DNA of 64,000 bases from Anisus vortex. Taxonomy: Eukaryota; Mollusca; Gastropoda; Planorbidae. Each line of letters opens with the position of its first letter. The first letter of the stretch is position 1. Under the pieces are notes generated by a model that was given only the letters and a program-made list of their open reading frames with translations, had not been told where the DNA came from and did no database searches. The stretch spans positions 12,619,132 to 12,683,131 of the forward strand of contig OX421497.1 in assembly GCA_949126835.1 (NCBI GenBank). Direction: 5' to 3'. The position numbers and the translations under genes were made by a program. Of this stretch, positions 32,100 through 44,700 are shown one piece after another.

Positions 32100-32607
32100 T
32101 GTTGCTAAACTTTGTCAAAATATCAACATTTTTGACCCCAAAAATGTGTTTCAATCTTCGAAAATTTGACTTAGATCAGATCTATATTAGAGATGGGAAT
32201 CGAACCCTAATTTAGCAGTTCGGGTTCGGTTCGGTTCGGTGAGACCATAAGTTCGGGTTCGGTTCGGTTCGGTAGGACCCTAAGTTCGGGTTCGGTTCGG
32301 TTCGGTCGGATTAGTAAAAAACAAAGTTCGGGTTCGGTTCGGTTCGGTAATAATTTAAGTTCGGGTTCCGTTCGATTCGACAACAACTGAACTCTTACAA
32401 TGTTAGCGTTTTAATTAAACTGTTTTTTTTTTAAATAAAAAATCTTAAAATAGTAGCCTAAAACTGAATTTTCTACTGATTTAAAATAATGTTTGTCTTC
32501 TGCCGCATGTTCAAAACTCACAATTAATTATACATAGGTTGATGCAAATAAAAACAACAATAGGCATAAGTGTTATTTCTGGGTCTTCTGTTATATGAAA
32601 TACAATT

Positions 32608-33168
32608 TAGAGGCCGACCGAAACCAAGTATTTGGTTTCGGCCGAAAACGAAACCATACCGAAAGTTCTAAATTAACTTTTGGCTGAAACCATAACCGAA
32701 ACCAAAAGTTTAACAACACTTCCGGCCGAAACCGAAAAAAAACACCTAAATTTCCAAACAAAAGATTTTAAATATTAACTAGTTTATAGGTAGCCTACTC
32801 CATGTCGATTAAACCATAGAACTTGTAATAAACTGTTGTAGGCTATATACATGTAGGCCTATTATATATAATTTTTTTCAGATTTGAATATTCTTTCAGA
32901 TTTAATAACCTAAAAGGCAATACATACTTTATTTTAGATTTTTGTATCTAAATATTATGACAAAATTTTATAAAATTAGACAAAACAATACAAAAATGAC
33001 GAATGCAAGATATTCGGCTGATGACGGAAAGTCAATATCACTTTCGGCCAAAACCGAAAACAAACTGAAATCAAACTTTTTAGCTTCGGCCGAAACCACA
33101 CCGAAAGAGGCCATTGGCCTACTTTCTGCGTCGAAGCAGAACCGAAACCGAAGTTCGGTCGGCCTCTA
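32608..33168. mobile_element. 561-bp TIR element nested in the 2.5-kb element
   Basis: Starts TAGAGGCCGACCGAAACC and ends TTCGGTCGGCCTCTA, flanked by ATACAATT at 32600-32607 and 33169-33176. Subterminal parts are rich in TTCGGCCGAAAC palindromes. An 8-bp TSD and a TAGAGG start indicate hAT type. Confidence 0.9.
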
Positions 33169-33197
33169 ATACAATTAATATAGGCCTACGTATTTCA

Positions 33198-33275
33198 TGT
33201 GTAAGCAATATATTTCTGGTGTAAGCGACGTATTTCTGGTGTAAGCGACGTATTTCTGGTGTAAGCGACGTGAAA
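33198..33275. repeat. 20-bp tandem repeat, ~4 copies
   Basis: TTTCTGGTGTAAGCGACGTA units inside the 2.5-kb element. Confidence 0.85.
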
Positions 33276-34959
33276 GGAATTTGAAAAAATTGTCGCCATT
33301 ACAGAATCAATTTTTTTTTGAAAATGCTCATTGTTATCAGTGATACCGCTTTAAAATGTCATAAAACACAAGTTGAGCTCTTATAAAGTAACCTGAAATG
33401 CCAAATTATAACAAAATAGTCTCTGTGACCTATTGTTTACCCGCCCCCTACTCTTTTTTTTTTTCAAAAACAAGGATTAAAAAAAATTATGTTAAAAATG
33501 TAATATTATTATCAATTGTTTACGTTTCAATTTTCATACTTAAAAGAAATATTAGTATTTAAATTGTTTAGGGTGAGTCTGTGCACACATGCAAAATAAG
33601 CCTACCATTTTATTGCCTCCCTCCTACCCAAAACGTGCAAGATTTTCCCTTTAAAATGTTATCTCCCTCTACCTTTATACCATTAGATGTGCTATCACTT
33701 GCCCCTACCCCTCTACATTACACAATTTGTCCCTCCCCCACCCCGTAATGTTCTTTGTCTCACACTGCCAGTTTATCATCTATGACATATAATCTGGATT
33801 TTTGTTTTCAATCACAATAAGCGACTGGAGTGTTTACATAATGTCTAGTCAATTTATCTTGTTTTCCAATGTGCGGTTAAATATACACCTCTTCATCCCC
33901 CCATCTCTAGTTGCAACGTAACTCATTCACTCTATTTTAGCCACAGCGCCGCTGCTGTAGTAATGAAATTGACATACTTTTAGGCTTCTTTTCGCTTCGC
34001 AAAATACATTTGGCCAATAATATACATACAAACATATTCATTTTTCTTTAAAAAAAAAACAGGTTAAATTGCCTAGGTTCTCAAAAATAAAAGCCAGTCT
34101 CCTAATTTTGGAATGAACAAAAACAAGCTCTTTGGAAAAAAGTCAAGGCGTGTTATCACTGATTGTTATTAGAATAAACACGCTAATTATTTTTGGTGGG
34201 GTAAAGGCAGCTAGGAAGCGGGGTGAAGACAGGAGAGAAGATAAAAGCAGTATGACGTTGCAGAGGCGGGAAGAGCAATCATGCTTTTGTGATACATATA
34301 TCTAGGTCACTTACGTTGACGGTCGGTCGATGTTTGTTTAAGCAATGTTTTGTTTTTCTTTTTCGCCGCGCATTTCTATGTGCCTGAAAGCCGATGTATC
34401 AAAGGGTGTTGGGGAAGGGATGGTTATAAAAAAATAATTCTTTTTTTTTATTACTATCAATACAAATGTTATCATTACTGGCGAATGCTTGCTAGTGACA
34501 AGATTTAAATATTTTTGTTTCTGTTACTTTTATATAAGTTCGTTCGGTTCGGTTCGGAGTCCGTCACTTTAAAGTTCGGGTTCGGTTCGGTTCGGTCAAC
34601 GGCAGAGTTCGGGTTCGGTTCGGTTCGCTAGAAACCACAGTTCGAGTTCGGTGTGTTCGGTTCGGGTTCGGTTCGATTCCCATCTCTAATCTATATACTA
34701 TATCATCTTGACATTATTTATTTTTCTAATATTATATGCCAAAACGTCTTTCAACAATTCAAAGACAAACGTTGTGCTCCACCCCCCCCCCCTCCATAAC
34801 TCAGTCTGCTGACCCTTTATGGTGTGTGTGACGTAATGTGTGATGTCTTCAAACATTGTTATGGAGCTGTTTGTGCTTTCTTCCAATGTTGAGCAATTCA
34901 ACGCGATTAGCTTTTATGTCTTTTTTTCCTCACCACCAAATATGCTTGATATCTTCTCC

Positions 34960-35275
34960 TTCTCCTTTCTCTCTTTCACTATCCCCCTTTCCTCTTCTCT
35001 CTCTCTCTCTCACTATCCCCCTCTCCTCTTCTCTCTCTCTCTCACTATCCCCTCTTCTCTCTCTCTCTCTCACTATCCCCCTCTCCTCTTCTCTCTCCCT
35101 CTCACTATCCCCCTCTCCTCTTCTCTCTCCCTCTCACTATCCCCCTCTCCTCTTCTCTCTCTCTCCCTCCTTCCTACCCCCTCTCCCTCTCTTTCTCCTT
35201 ACCCCTCTCTGGCCTTCACTCTCTCTCCCTCCTTCCATACCTCCTTTCTCACCTTCTCTCCATCCTCTTTCTTTC
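34960..35275. repeat. Pyrimidine-rich (CT)n tract
   Basis: CACTATCCCCCTCTCCTCTT alternates with CTCTCTCT; a loose ~40-bp periodicity is visible. Confidence 0.9.
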
Positions 35276-35308
35276 AAAACTCTCCGCACCCATTCTATTA
35301 AAAAAGAG

Positions 35309-35710
35309 CACAGCATGACAATAAAACATGAAGAGGTATAAATGCACAGCATGACAATAAAACATGAAGAGGTATAAATGCACAGCATGACAATAAAACA
35401 TGAAGAGGTATAAATGCACAGCATGACAATAAAACATGAAGAGGTATAAATGCCCAACATGACAATAAAACATGAAGAGGTATAAATGCACAGCATGACA
35501 ATAAAACATGAAGAGGTATAAATGCCCAACATGACAATAAAACATGAAGAGGTATAAATGCCCAACATGACAATAAAACATGAAGAGGTATAAATGCCCA
35601 ACATGACAATAAAACATGAAGAGGTATAAATGCCCAACATGACAATAAAACATGAAGAGGTATAAATGCCCAACATGACAATAAAACATGAAGAGGTATA
35701 AATGCCCAAC
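35309..35710. repeat. 36-bp minisatellite, 11 copies
   Basis: Unit is cacagcatgacaataaaaca followed by tgaagaggtataaatg; CCCAACATG replaces CACAGCATG in most right-hand copies. Thirty-six is divisible by 3, so false frames open on the minus strand. Confidence 0.97.
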
Positions 35711-36479
35711 TCTGTGTAAATCATCTCTCATTCCCATCCTCTCTTTTTTTTCCCATTCTTCTCTAGTTTCACCCTACCCGTTTTTCTTCTCTTTCTCTAT
35801 CAAACCCCACTCTCTCTCTCTTTCTCTCACTGTCACTCTGACGAACACACACAATCTTACAATCCTATGCACTCTCATTTCAATCCCCGCAAAGCTCCCC
35901 TCCCCAATCCGCCCCCTATATACACAGACGCACGCCTTCACTTCTTCCTGTAAGCAGCCTCCACAGAATTAAGCCCGGGGACATTATTCCAGACTTTGGT
36001 TATAACACGAGGAGGGGGAAGGGGGAATAACAAATTTATGTTATCATTTTGTTAAATCCCCATGTTTTATGTCCTCTCTCGCGAACTATTGTCTCCCCCT
36101 TCTTGATGCTAACTGATGTAACTTCATGCAGCTTTTGTGAAACGTGAATAGAGTTACTTCCTTCTTTTTGTAGTGTTTTTTTGTTATTCTTATGTCTTTG
36201 CTTGTTTTATTATATTTTTTGTGAAACGAGAGTTACTTCCTTTTCCACTACGTCACATTATGGCGGACAGGGACGTCATAAAGAATCGTTGGCCAAGAAA
36301 AGATAAATGTATTTTTATTGAAATGATGATGGCGTTGACAGTCTGTTGTTATAGGAAAAATGTGCTTGTCGAAAAGCATGGTCTTTTAATTACGACTCAT
36401 CAACGTGTTGCAGTGTCGTAATCAAATTATATATTGGCTGCATGCTGTCTAAAAAATACTGCAATTAACATGTCGCGCT
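35711..36479. other. Unassigned DNA
   Basis: CT-rich to 35830. GAGTTACTTCCTT with an upstream TTTGTGAAACG occurs twice (36135 and 36217). No exon supported. Confidence 0.5.
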
Positions 36480-39400
36480 GATAGAAATTTCCATTCACAG
36501 AATATAGAATATTGATATTCACAATTTCCACCGATAGAAATTTCCATTCACAGAATATAGAATATTGATATTCACAATTGCCACTGATATAAATTTCCAT
36601 TCACAGAATATAGAATATTGATATTCACAATTGCCACTGATAGAAATTTCCATTCACAGAATATAGAATATTGATATTCACAATTGCCACTGATAGAAAT
36701 TTCCATTCACAGAATATAGAATATTGATATTCACAATTGCCACTGATAGAAATTTCCATTCACAGAATATAGAATATTGATATTCACAATTGGCCACTGA
36801 TAGAAATTTCCATTCACAGAATATAGAATATTGATATTCACACTTGCCACTGATAGAAATTTCCATTCACAGAATATAGAATATTGATATTCACAATTGG
36901 CCACTGATAGAAATTTCCATTCACAGAATATAGAATATTGATATTCACAATTGGCCACTGATAGAAATTTCCATTCACAGAATATAGAATATTGATATTC
37001 ACAATTGGCCACTGATAGAAATTTCCATTCACAGAATATAGAATATTGATATTCACAATTGGGAACTGATAGAAATTTCCATTCACAGAATATAGAATAT
37101 TGATATTCACAATTGGCCACTGATAGAAATCTCCATTCACAGAATATAGAATATTGATATTCACAATTGCCACTGATAGAAATTTCCATTCACAGAATAT
37201 AGAATATTGATATTCACACTTGCCACTGATAGAAATTTCCATTCACAGAATATAGAATATTGATATTCACAATTGGCCACTGATAGAAATTTCCATTCAC
37301 AGAATATAGAATATTGATATTCACAATTGGCCACTGATAGAAATTTCCATTCACAGAATATAGAATATTGATATTCACAATTGCCACTGGCCACTGATAG
37401 AAATTTCCATTCACAGAATATAGAATATTGATATTCACAATTGGCCACTGATAGAAATTTCCATTCACAGAATATAGACTATTGATATTCACAATTGGCC
37501 ACTGATAGAAATCTCCATTCACAGAATATAGACTATTGATATTCACAATTGGCCACTGATAGAAATGTCCATTCACAGAATATAGACTATTGATATTCAC
37601 AATTGGCCACTGATAGAAATTTCCATTCACAGAATATAGAATATTGATATTCACAATTGGCCACTGATAGAAAACTACATTCACAGAATATAGAATATTG
37701 ATATTCACAATTGGCCACTGATAGAAATCTCCATTCACAGAATATAGACTATTGATATTCACAATTGGCCACTGATAGAAATTTCCATTCACAGAATATA
37801 GACTATTGATATTCACAATTGCCACTGATAGAAATTTCCATTCACAGAATATAGAATATTGATATTCACAATTGGCCACTGATAGAAATTTCCATTCACA
37901 GAATATAGAATATTGATATTCACAATTGGCCACTGATAGAAAACTACATTCACAGAATATAGAATATTGATATTCACAATTGGCCACTGATAGAAAACTA
38001 CATTCACAGAATATAGAATATTGATATTCACAATTGGCTACTGATAGAAATCTCCATTCACAGAATATAGAATATTGATATTCACAATTGGCCACTGAAA
38101 GAAATCTCCATTCACAGAATATAGAATATTGATATTCACAATTGGCCACTGATAGAAATTTCCATTCACAGAATATAGAATATTGATATTCACAATTGGC
38201 CACTGAAAGAAATCTCCATTCACAGAATATAGAATATTGATATTCACAATTGGCCACTGATAGAAATTTCCATTCACAGAATATAGAATATTGATATTCA
38301 CAATTGGCCACTGAAAGAAATCTCCATTCACAGAATATAGAATATTGATATTCACAATTGGCCACTGATAGAAATTTCCATTCACAGAATATAGAATATT
38401 GATATTCACAATTGGCCACTGAAAGAAATCTCCATTCACAGAATATAGAATATTGATATTCACAATTGGCCACTGATAGAAATTTCCATTCACAGAATAT
38501 AGAATATTGATATTCACAATTGGCCACTGAAAGAAATCTCCATTCACAGAATATAGAATATTGATATTCACAATTGGCCACTGAAAGAAATCTCCATTCA
38601 CAGAATATAGAATATTGATATTCACAATTGGCCACTGAAAGAAATCTCCATTCACAGAATATAGAATATTGATATTCACAATTGGCCACTGATAGAAATT
38701 TCCATTCACAGAATATAGAATATTGATATTCACAATTGGCCACTGATAGAAATTTCCATTCACAGAATATAGAATATTGATATTCACAATTGGCCACTGA
38801 AAGAAATCTCCATTCACAGAATATAGAATATTGATATTCACAATTGGCCACTGATAGAAATTTCCATTCACAGAATATAGAATATTGATATTCACAATTG
38901 GCCACTGAAAGAAATCTCCATTCACAGAATATAGAATATTGATATTCACAATTGGCCACTGAAAGAAATCTCCATTCACAGAATATAGAATATTGATATT
39001 CACAATTGGCCACTGAAAGAAATCTCCATTCACAGAATATAGAATATTGATATTCACAATTGGCCACTGATAGAAATTTCCATTCACAGAATATAGAATA
39101 TTGATATTCACAATTGGCCACTGAAAGAAATCTCCATTCACAGAATATAGAATATTGATATTCACAATTGGCCACTGATAGAAATTTCCATTCACAGAAT
39201 ATAGAATATTGATATTCACAATTGGCCACTGAAAGAAATCTCCATTCACAGAATATAGAATATTGATATTCACAATTGGCCACTGAAAGAAATCTCCATT
39301 CACAGAATATAGAATATTGATATTCACAATTGGCCACTGAAAGAAATCTCCATTCACAGAATATAGAATATTGATATTCACAATTGGCCACTGAAAGAAA

Positions 39401-42400
39401 TCTCCATTCACAGAATATAGAATATTGATATTCACAATTGGCCACTGAAAGAAATCTCCATTCACAGAATATAGAATATTGATATTCACAATTGGCCACT
39501 GAAAGAAATCTCCATTCACAGAATATAGAATATTGATATTCACAATTGGCCACTGAAAGAAATCTCCATTCACAGAATATAGAATATTGATATTCACAAT
39601 TGGCCACTGAAAGAAATCTCCATTCACAGAATATAGAATATTGATATTCACAATTGGCCACTGATAGAAATTTCCATTCACAGAATATAGAATATTGATA
39701 TTCACAATTGGCCACTGAAAGAAATCTCCATTCACAGAATATAGAATATTGATATTCACAATTGGCCACTGAAAGAAATCTCCATTCACAGAATATAGAA
39801 TATTGATATTCACAATTGGCCACTGAAAGAAATCTCCATTCACAGAATATAGAATATTGATATTCACAATTGGCCACTGATAGAAATTTCCATTCACAGA
39901 ATATAGAATATTGATATTCACAATTGGCCACTGAAAGAAATCTCCATTCACAGAATATAGAATATTGATATTCACAATTGGCCACTGATAGAAATTTCCA
40001 TTCACAGAATATAGAATATTGATATTCACAATTGGCCACTGAAAGAAATCTCCATTCACAGAATATAGAATATTGATATTCACAATTGGCCACTGAAAGA
40101 AATCTCCATTCACAGAATATAGAATATTGATATTCACAATTGGCCACTGAAAGAAATCTCCATTCACAGAATATAGAATATTGATATTCACAATTGGCCA
40201 CTGAAAGAAATCTCCATTCACAGAATATAGAATATTGATATTCACAATTGGCCACTGATAGAAATTTCCATTCACAGAATATAGAATATTGATATTCACA
40301 ATTGGCCACTGAAAGAAATCTCCATTCACAGAATATAGAATATTGATATTCACAATTGGCCACTGATAGAAATTTCCATTCACAGAATAAAGAATATTGA
40401 TATTCACAATTGGCCACTGAAAGAAATCTCCATTCACAGAATATAGAATATTGATATTCACAATTGGCCACTGAAAGAAATCTCCATTCACAGAATATAG
40501 AATATTGATATTCACAATTGGCCACTGAAAGAAATCTCCATTCACAGAATATAGAATATTGATATTCACAATTGGCCACTGATAGAAATTTCCATTCACA
40601 GAATATAGAATATTGATATTCACAATTGGCCACTGAAAGAAATCTCCATTCACAGAATATAGAATATTGATATTCACAATTGGCCACTGATAGAAATTTC
40701 CATTCACAGAATATAGAATATTGATATTCACAATTGGCCACTGAAAGAAATCTCCATTCACAGAATATAGAATATTGATATTCACAATTGGCCACTGAAA
40801 GAAATCTCCATTCACAGAATATAGAATATTGATATTCACAATTGGCCACTGAAAGAAATCTCCATTCACAGAATATAGAATATTGATATTCACAATTGGC
40901 CACTGAAAGAAATCTCCATTCACAGAATATAGAATATTGATATTCACAATTGGCCACTGAAAGAAATCTCCATTCACAGAATATAGAATATTGATATTCA
41001 CAATTGGCCACTGAAAGAAATCTCCATTCACAGAATATAGAATATTGATATTCACAATTGGCCACTGATAGAAATTTCCATTCACAGAATATAGAATATT
41101 GATATTCACAATTGGCCACTGAAAGAAATCTCCATTCACAGAATATAGAATATTGATATTCACAATTGGCCACTGAAAGAAATCTCCATTCACAGAATAT
41201 AGAATATTGATATTCACAATTGGCCACTGAAAGAAATCTCCATTCACAGAATATAGAATATTGATATTCACAATTGGCCACTGATAGAAATTTCCATTCA
41301 CAGAATATAGAATATTGATATTCACAATTGGCCACTGAAAGAAATCTCCATTCACAGAATATAGAATATTGATATTCACAATTGGCCACTGATAGAAATT
41401 TCCATTCACAGAATATAGAATATTGATATTCACAATTGGCCACTGAAAGAAATCTCCATTCACAGAATATAGAATATTGATATTCACAATTGGCCACTGA
41501 AAGAAATCTCCATTCACAGAATATAGAATATTGATATTCACAATTGGCCACTGAAAGAAATCTCCATTCACAGAATATAGAATATTGATATTCACAATTG
41601 GCCACTGAAAGAAATCTCCATTCACAGAATATAGAATATTGATATTCACAATTGGCCACTGATAGAAATTTCCATTCACAGAATATAGAATATTGATATT
41701 CACAATTGGCCACTGAAAGAAATCTCCATTCACAGAATATAGAATATTGATATTCACAATTGGCCACTGATAGAAATTTCCATTCACAGAATAAAGAATA
41801 TTGATATTCACAATTGGCCACTGAAAGAAATCTCCATTCACAGAATATAGAATATTGATATTCACAATTGGCCACTGAAAGAAATCTCCATTCACAGAAT
41901 ATAGAATATTGATATTCACAATTGGCCACTGAAAGAAATCTCCATTCACAGAATATAGAATATTGATATTCACAATTGGCCACTGATAGAAATTTCCATT
42001 CACAGAATATAGAATATTGATATTCACAATTGGCCACTGAAAGAAATCTCCATTCACAGAATATAGAATATTGATATTCACAATTGGCCACTGATAGAAA
42101 TTTCCATTCACAGAATATAGAATATTGATATTCACAATTGGCCACTGAAAGAAATCTCCATTCACAGAATATAGAATATTGATATTCACAATTGGCCACT
42201 GAAAGAAATCTCCATTCACAGAATATAGAATATTGATATTCACAATTGGCCACTGAAAGAAATCTCCATTCACAGAATATAGAATATTGATATTCACAAT
42301 TGGCCACTGAAAGAAATCTCCATTCACAGAATATAGAATATTGATATTCACAATTGGCCACTGATAGAAATTTCCATTCACAGAATATAGAATATTGATA

Positions 42401-43888
42401 TTCACAATTGGCCACTGAAAGAAATCCCCATTCACAGAATATAGAATATTGATATTCACAATTGGCCACTGATAGAAATTTCCATTCACAGAATATAGAA
42501 TATTGATATTCACAATTGGCCACTGAAAGAAATCTCCATTCACAGAATATAGAATATTGATATTCACAATTGGCCACTGAAAGAAATCTCCATTCACAGA
42601 ATATAGAATATTGATATTCACAATTGGCCACTGAAAGAAATCTCCATTCACAGAATATAGAATATTGATATTCACAATTGGCCACTGATAGAAATTTCCA
42701 TTCACAGAATATAGAATATTGATATTCACAATTGGCCACTGAAAGAAATCTCCATTCACAGAATATAGAATATTGATATTCACAATTGGCCACTGAAAGA
42801 AATCTCCATTCACAGAATATAGAATATTGATATTCACAATTGGCCACTGAAAGAAATCTCCATTCACAGAATATAGAATATTGATATTCACAATTGGCCA
42901 CTGAAAGAAATCTCCATTCACAGAATATAGAATATTGATATTCACAATTGGCCACTGAAAGAAATCTCCATTCACAGAATATAGAATATTGATATTCACA
43001 ATTGGCCACTGAAAGAAATCTCCATTCACAGAATATAGAATATTGATATTCACAATTGGCCACTGAAAGAAATCTCCATTCACAGAATATAGAATATTGA
43101 TATTCACAATTGGCCACTGAAAGAAATCTCCATTCACAGAATATAGAATATTGATATTCACAATTGGCCACTGAAAGAAATCTCCATTCACAGAATATAG
43201 AATATTGATATTCACAATTGGCCACTGAAAGAAATCTCCATTCACAGAATATAGAATATTGATATTCACAATTGGCCACTGAAAGAAATCTCCATTCACA
43301 GAATATAGAATATTGATATTCACAATTGGCCACTGAAAGAAATCTCCATTCACAGAATATAGAATATTGATATTCACAATTGGCCACTGAAAGAAATCTC
43401 CATTCACAGAATATAGAATATTGATATTCACAATTGGCCACTGAAAGAAATCTCCATTCACAGAATATAGAATATTGATATTCACAATTGGCCACTGAAA
43501 GAAATCTCCATTCACAGAATATAGAATATTGATATTCACAATTGGCCACTGAAAGAAATCTCCATTCACAGAATATAGAATATTGATATTCACAATTGGC
43601 CACTGAAAGAAATCTCCATTCACAGAATATAGAATATTGATATTCACAATTGGCCACTGAAAGAAATCTCCATTCACAGAATATAGAATATTGATATTCA
43701 CAATTGGCCACTGAAAGAAATCTCCATTCACAGAATATAGAATATTGATATTCACAATTGGCCACTGAAAGAAATCTCCATTCACAGAATATAGAATATT
43801 GATATTCACAATTGGCCACTGAAAGAAATCTCCATTCACAGAATATAGAATATTGATATTCACAATTGGCCACTGAAAGAAATCTCCA
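36480..43888. repeat. 54-bp satellite array, ~137 copies
   Basis: Unit is gatagaaatttccattcaca, gaatatagaatattgatatt, cacaattggccact. Two main types alternate: ATAGAAATTTCC and AAAGAAATCTCC. Some left-end units lack one G (53 bp) or carry GAAAACTACATTC. Each unit has the near-palindrome GAATATTGATATTC. The length divides by 3, so minus-strand frames of up to 2271 codons arise (18-residue repeat FLSVANCEYQYSIFCEWR); they are not credible proteins. Confidence 0.98.
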
Positions 43889-44110
43889 TAATGGTTCCAG
43901 AGGTCCAGGGTTCGAACCTAGATAAAAGCCAATGTGATTTTTACCCCTGGTTATGGAAGATGCCCCTATTTTTTTTTCTTTTTTTGCTGGGAGGGTGGAG
44001 AAAAGGCGGCTGGGCATTGTGCTGGCCACACAGGCCCATTTCAGCCATGGCAGCAGAACGCTGCTTTACTAATCACGCGATCCAGCTTGGTCTAAAAGTA
44101 TATAATACTT
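43889..44110 (+). mobile_element. SINE with tRNA-like head, abutting the satellite
   Basis: B box GGGTTCGAACC at 43909, a degenerate middle, then AAAGGCGGCTGGGCATTGTG and CTGGCCACACAGGCCC; the 3' part is diverged. The A box is probably lost at the satellite junction. Confidence 0.8.
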
Positions 44111-44458
44111 ACTTTTTAAGGCTATAAAATACGGGGTGGGGCTGAAGGAATGGAGGGGTGGCTGCGTTGAGAAACGATTATTATTCATATTCTGATTGAT
44201 TTACATTTCCTGGTTCCGTGTTACGTCAGGCAGACATTAGAATTAACTCTCTCCCTGTGCACCGAGAGGAATGGCCTTTTTTGTGCATGTATAATTAACT
44301 CGTGTGTGTTGTATTTGCATAGTGTTCGAGAGAAAACATGAATCCCACATTGTGACATTTTTTTTATGTCACTTTCAATATCTCTCTGTCACAACTCTGT
44401 TCGAGTTTCGACCCCTTACAGGCGAGTGAATGATGCTTTACCGTGCAGACAACGTAAC

Positions 44459-44700
44459 TTGAGTCATGACATCTGTCACTTGGATGTAACTTTGAGTTGT
44501 GACATCTGTCACTCGGTGTGACTTTAACGATTTATGACATATGTCAGTCGGCGTAACTTTGATATATGACTTCTGTCAACCGGCTCAACTCGGCGTAACT
44601 CTAATGAGTCATTCGGTCATTCGGCGCAATTTTGAGTTATGACATTTGTCACTCGATGTAACTTTTAGTTTTGACATCTGTCACTCGCCGTAACTTTGGG
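44459..44700. repeat. Degenerate ~45-bp minisatellite
   Basis: Repeated GACATCTGTCACTCGGTGTA and ACTTTGAGTTATGACAT variants. The array resumes at 46674-46705 after the element at 44701-46673. Confidence 0.75.

Larger units (their letters stand above)
32188..34688. mobile_element. 2.5-kb non-autonomous TIR element, hAT-like
   Basis: Starts TAGAGATGGGAATCGAACC and ends GGTTCGATTCCCATCTCTA, with ATCTATAT at 32180-32187 and 34689-34696. Both subterminal regions carry several GTTCGGGTTCGGTTCGGTT blocks, all in the same orientation. The interior has no transposase and contains a second nested element. Confidence 0.9.

Noticed and set aside
35137..35737. Minus-strand frames of 127-195 codons
   Set aside because: Products of the 36-bp array.
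37214..44029. 2271-codon and 1941-codon minus-strand frames
   Set aside because: Pure read-through of the 54-bp satellite; the start lies in a SINE and the protein is an 18-residue repeat open only because 54 is a multiple of 3.
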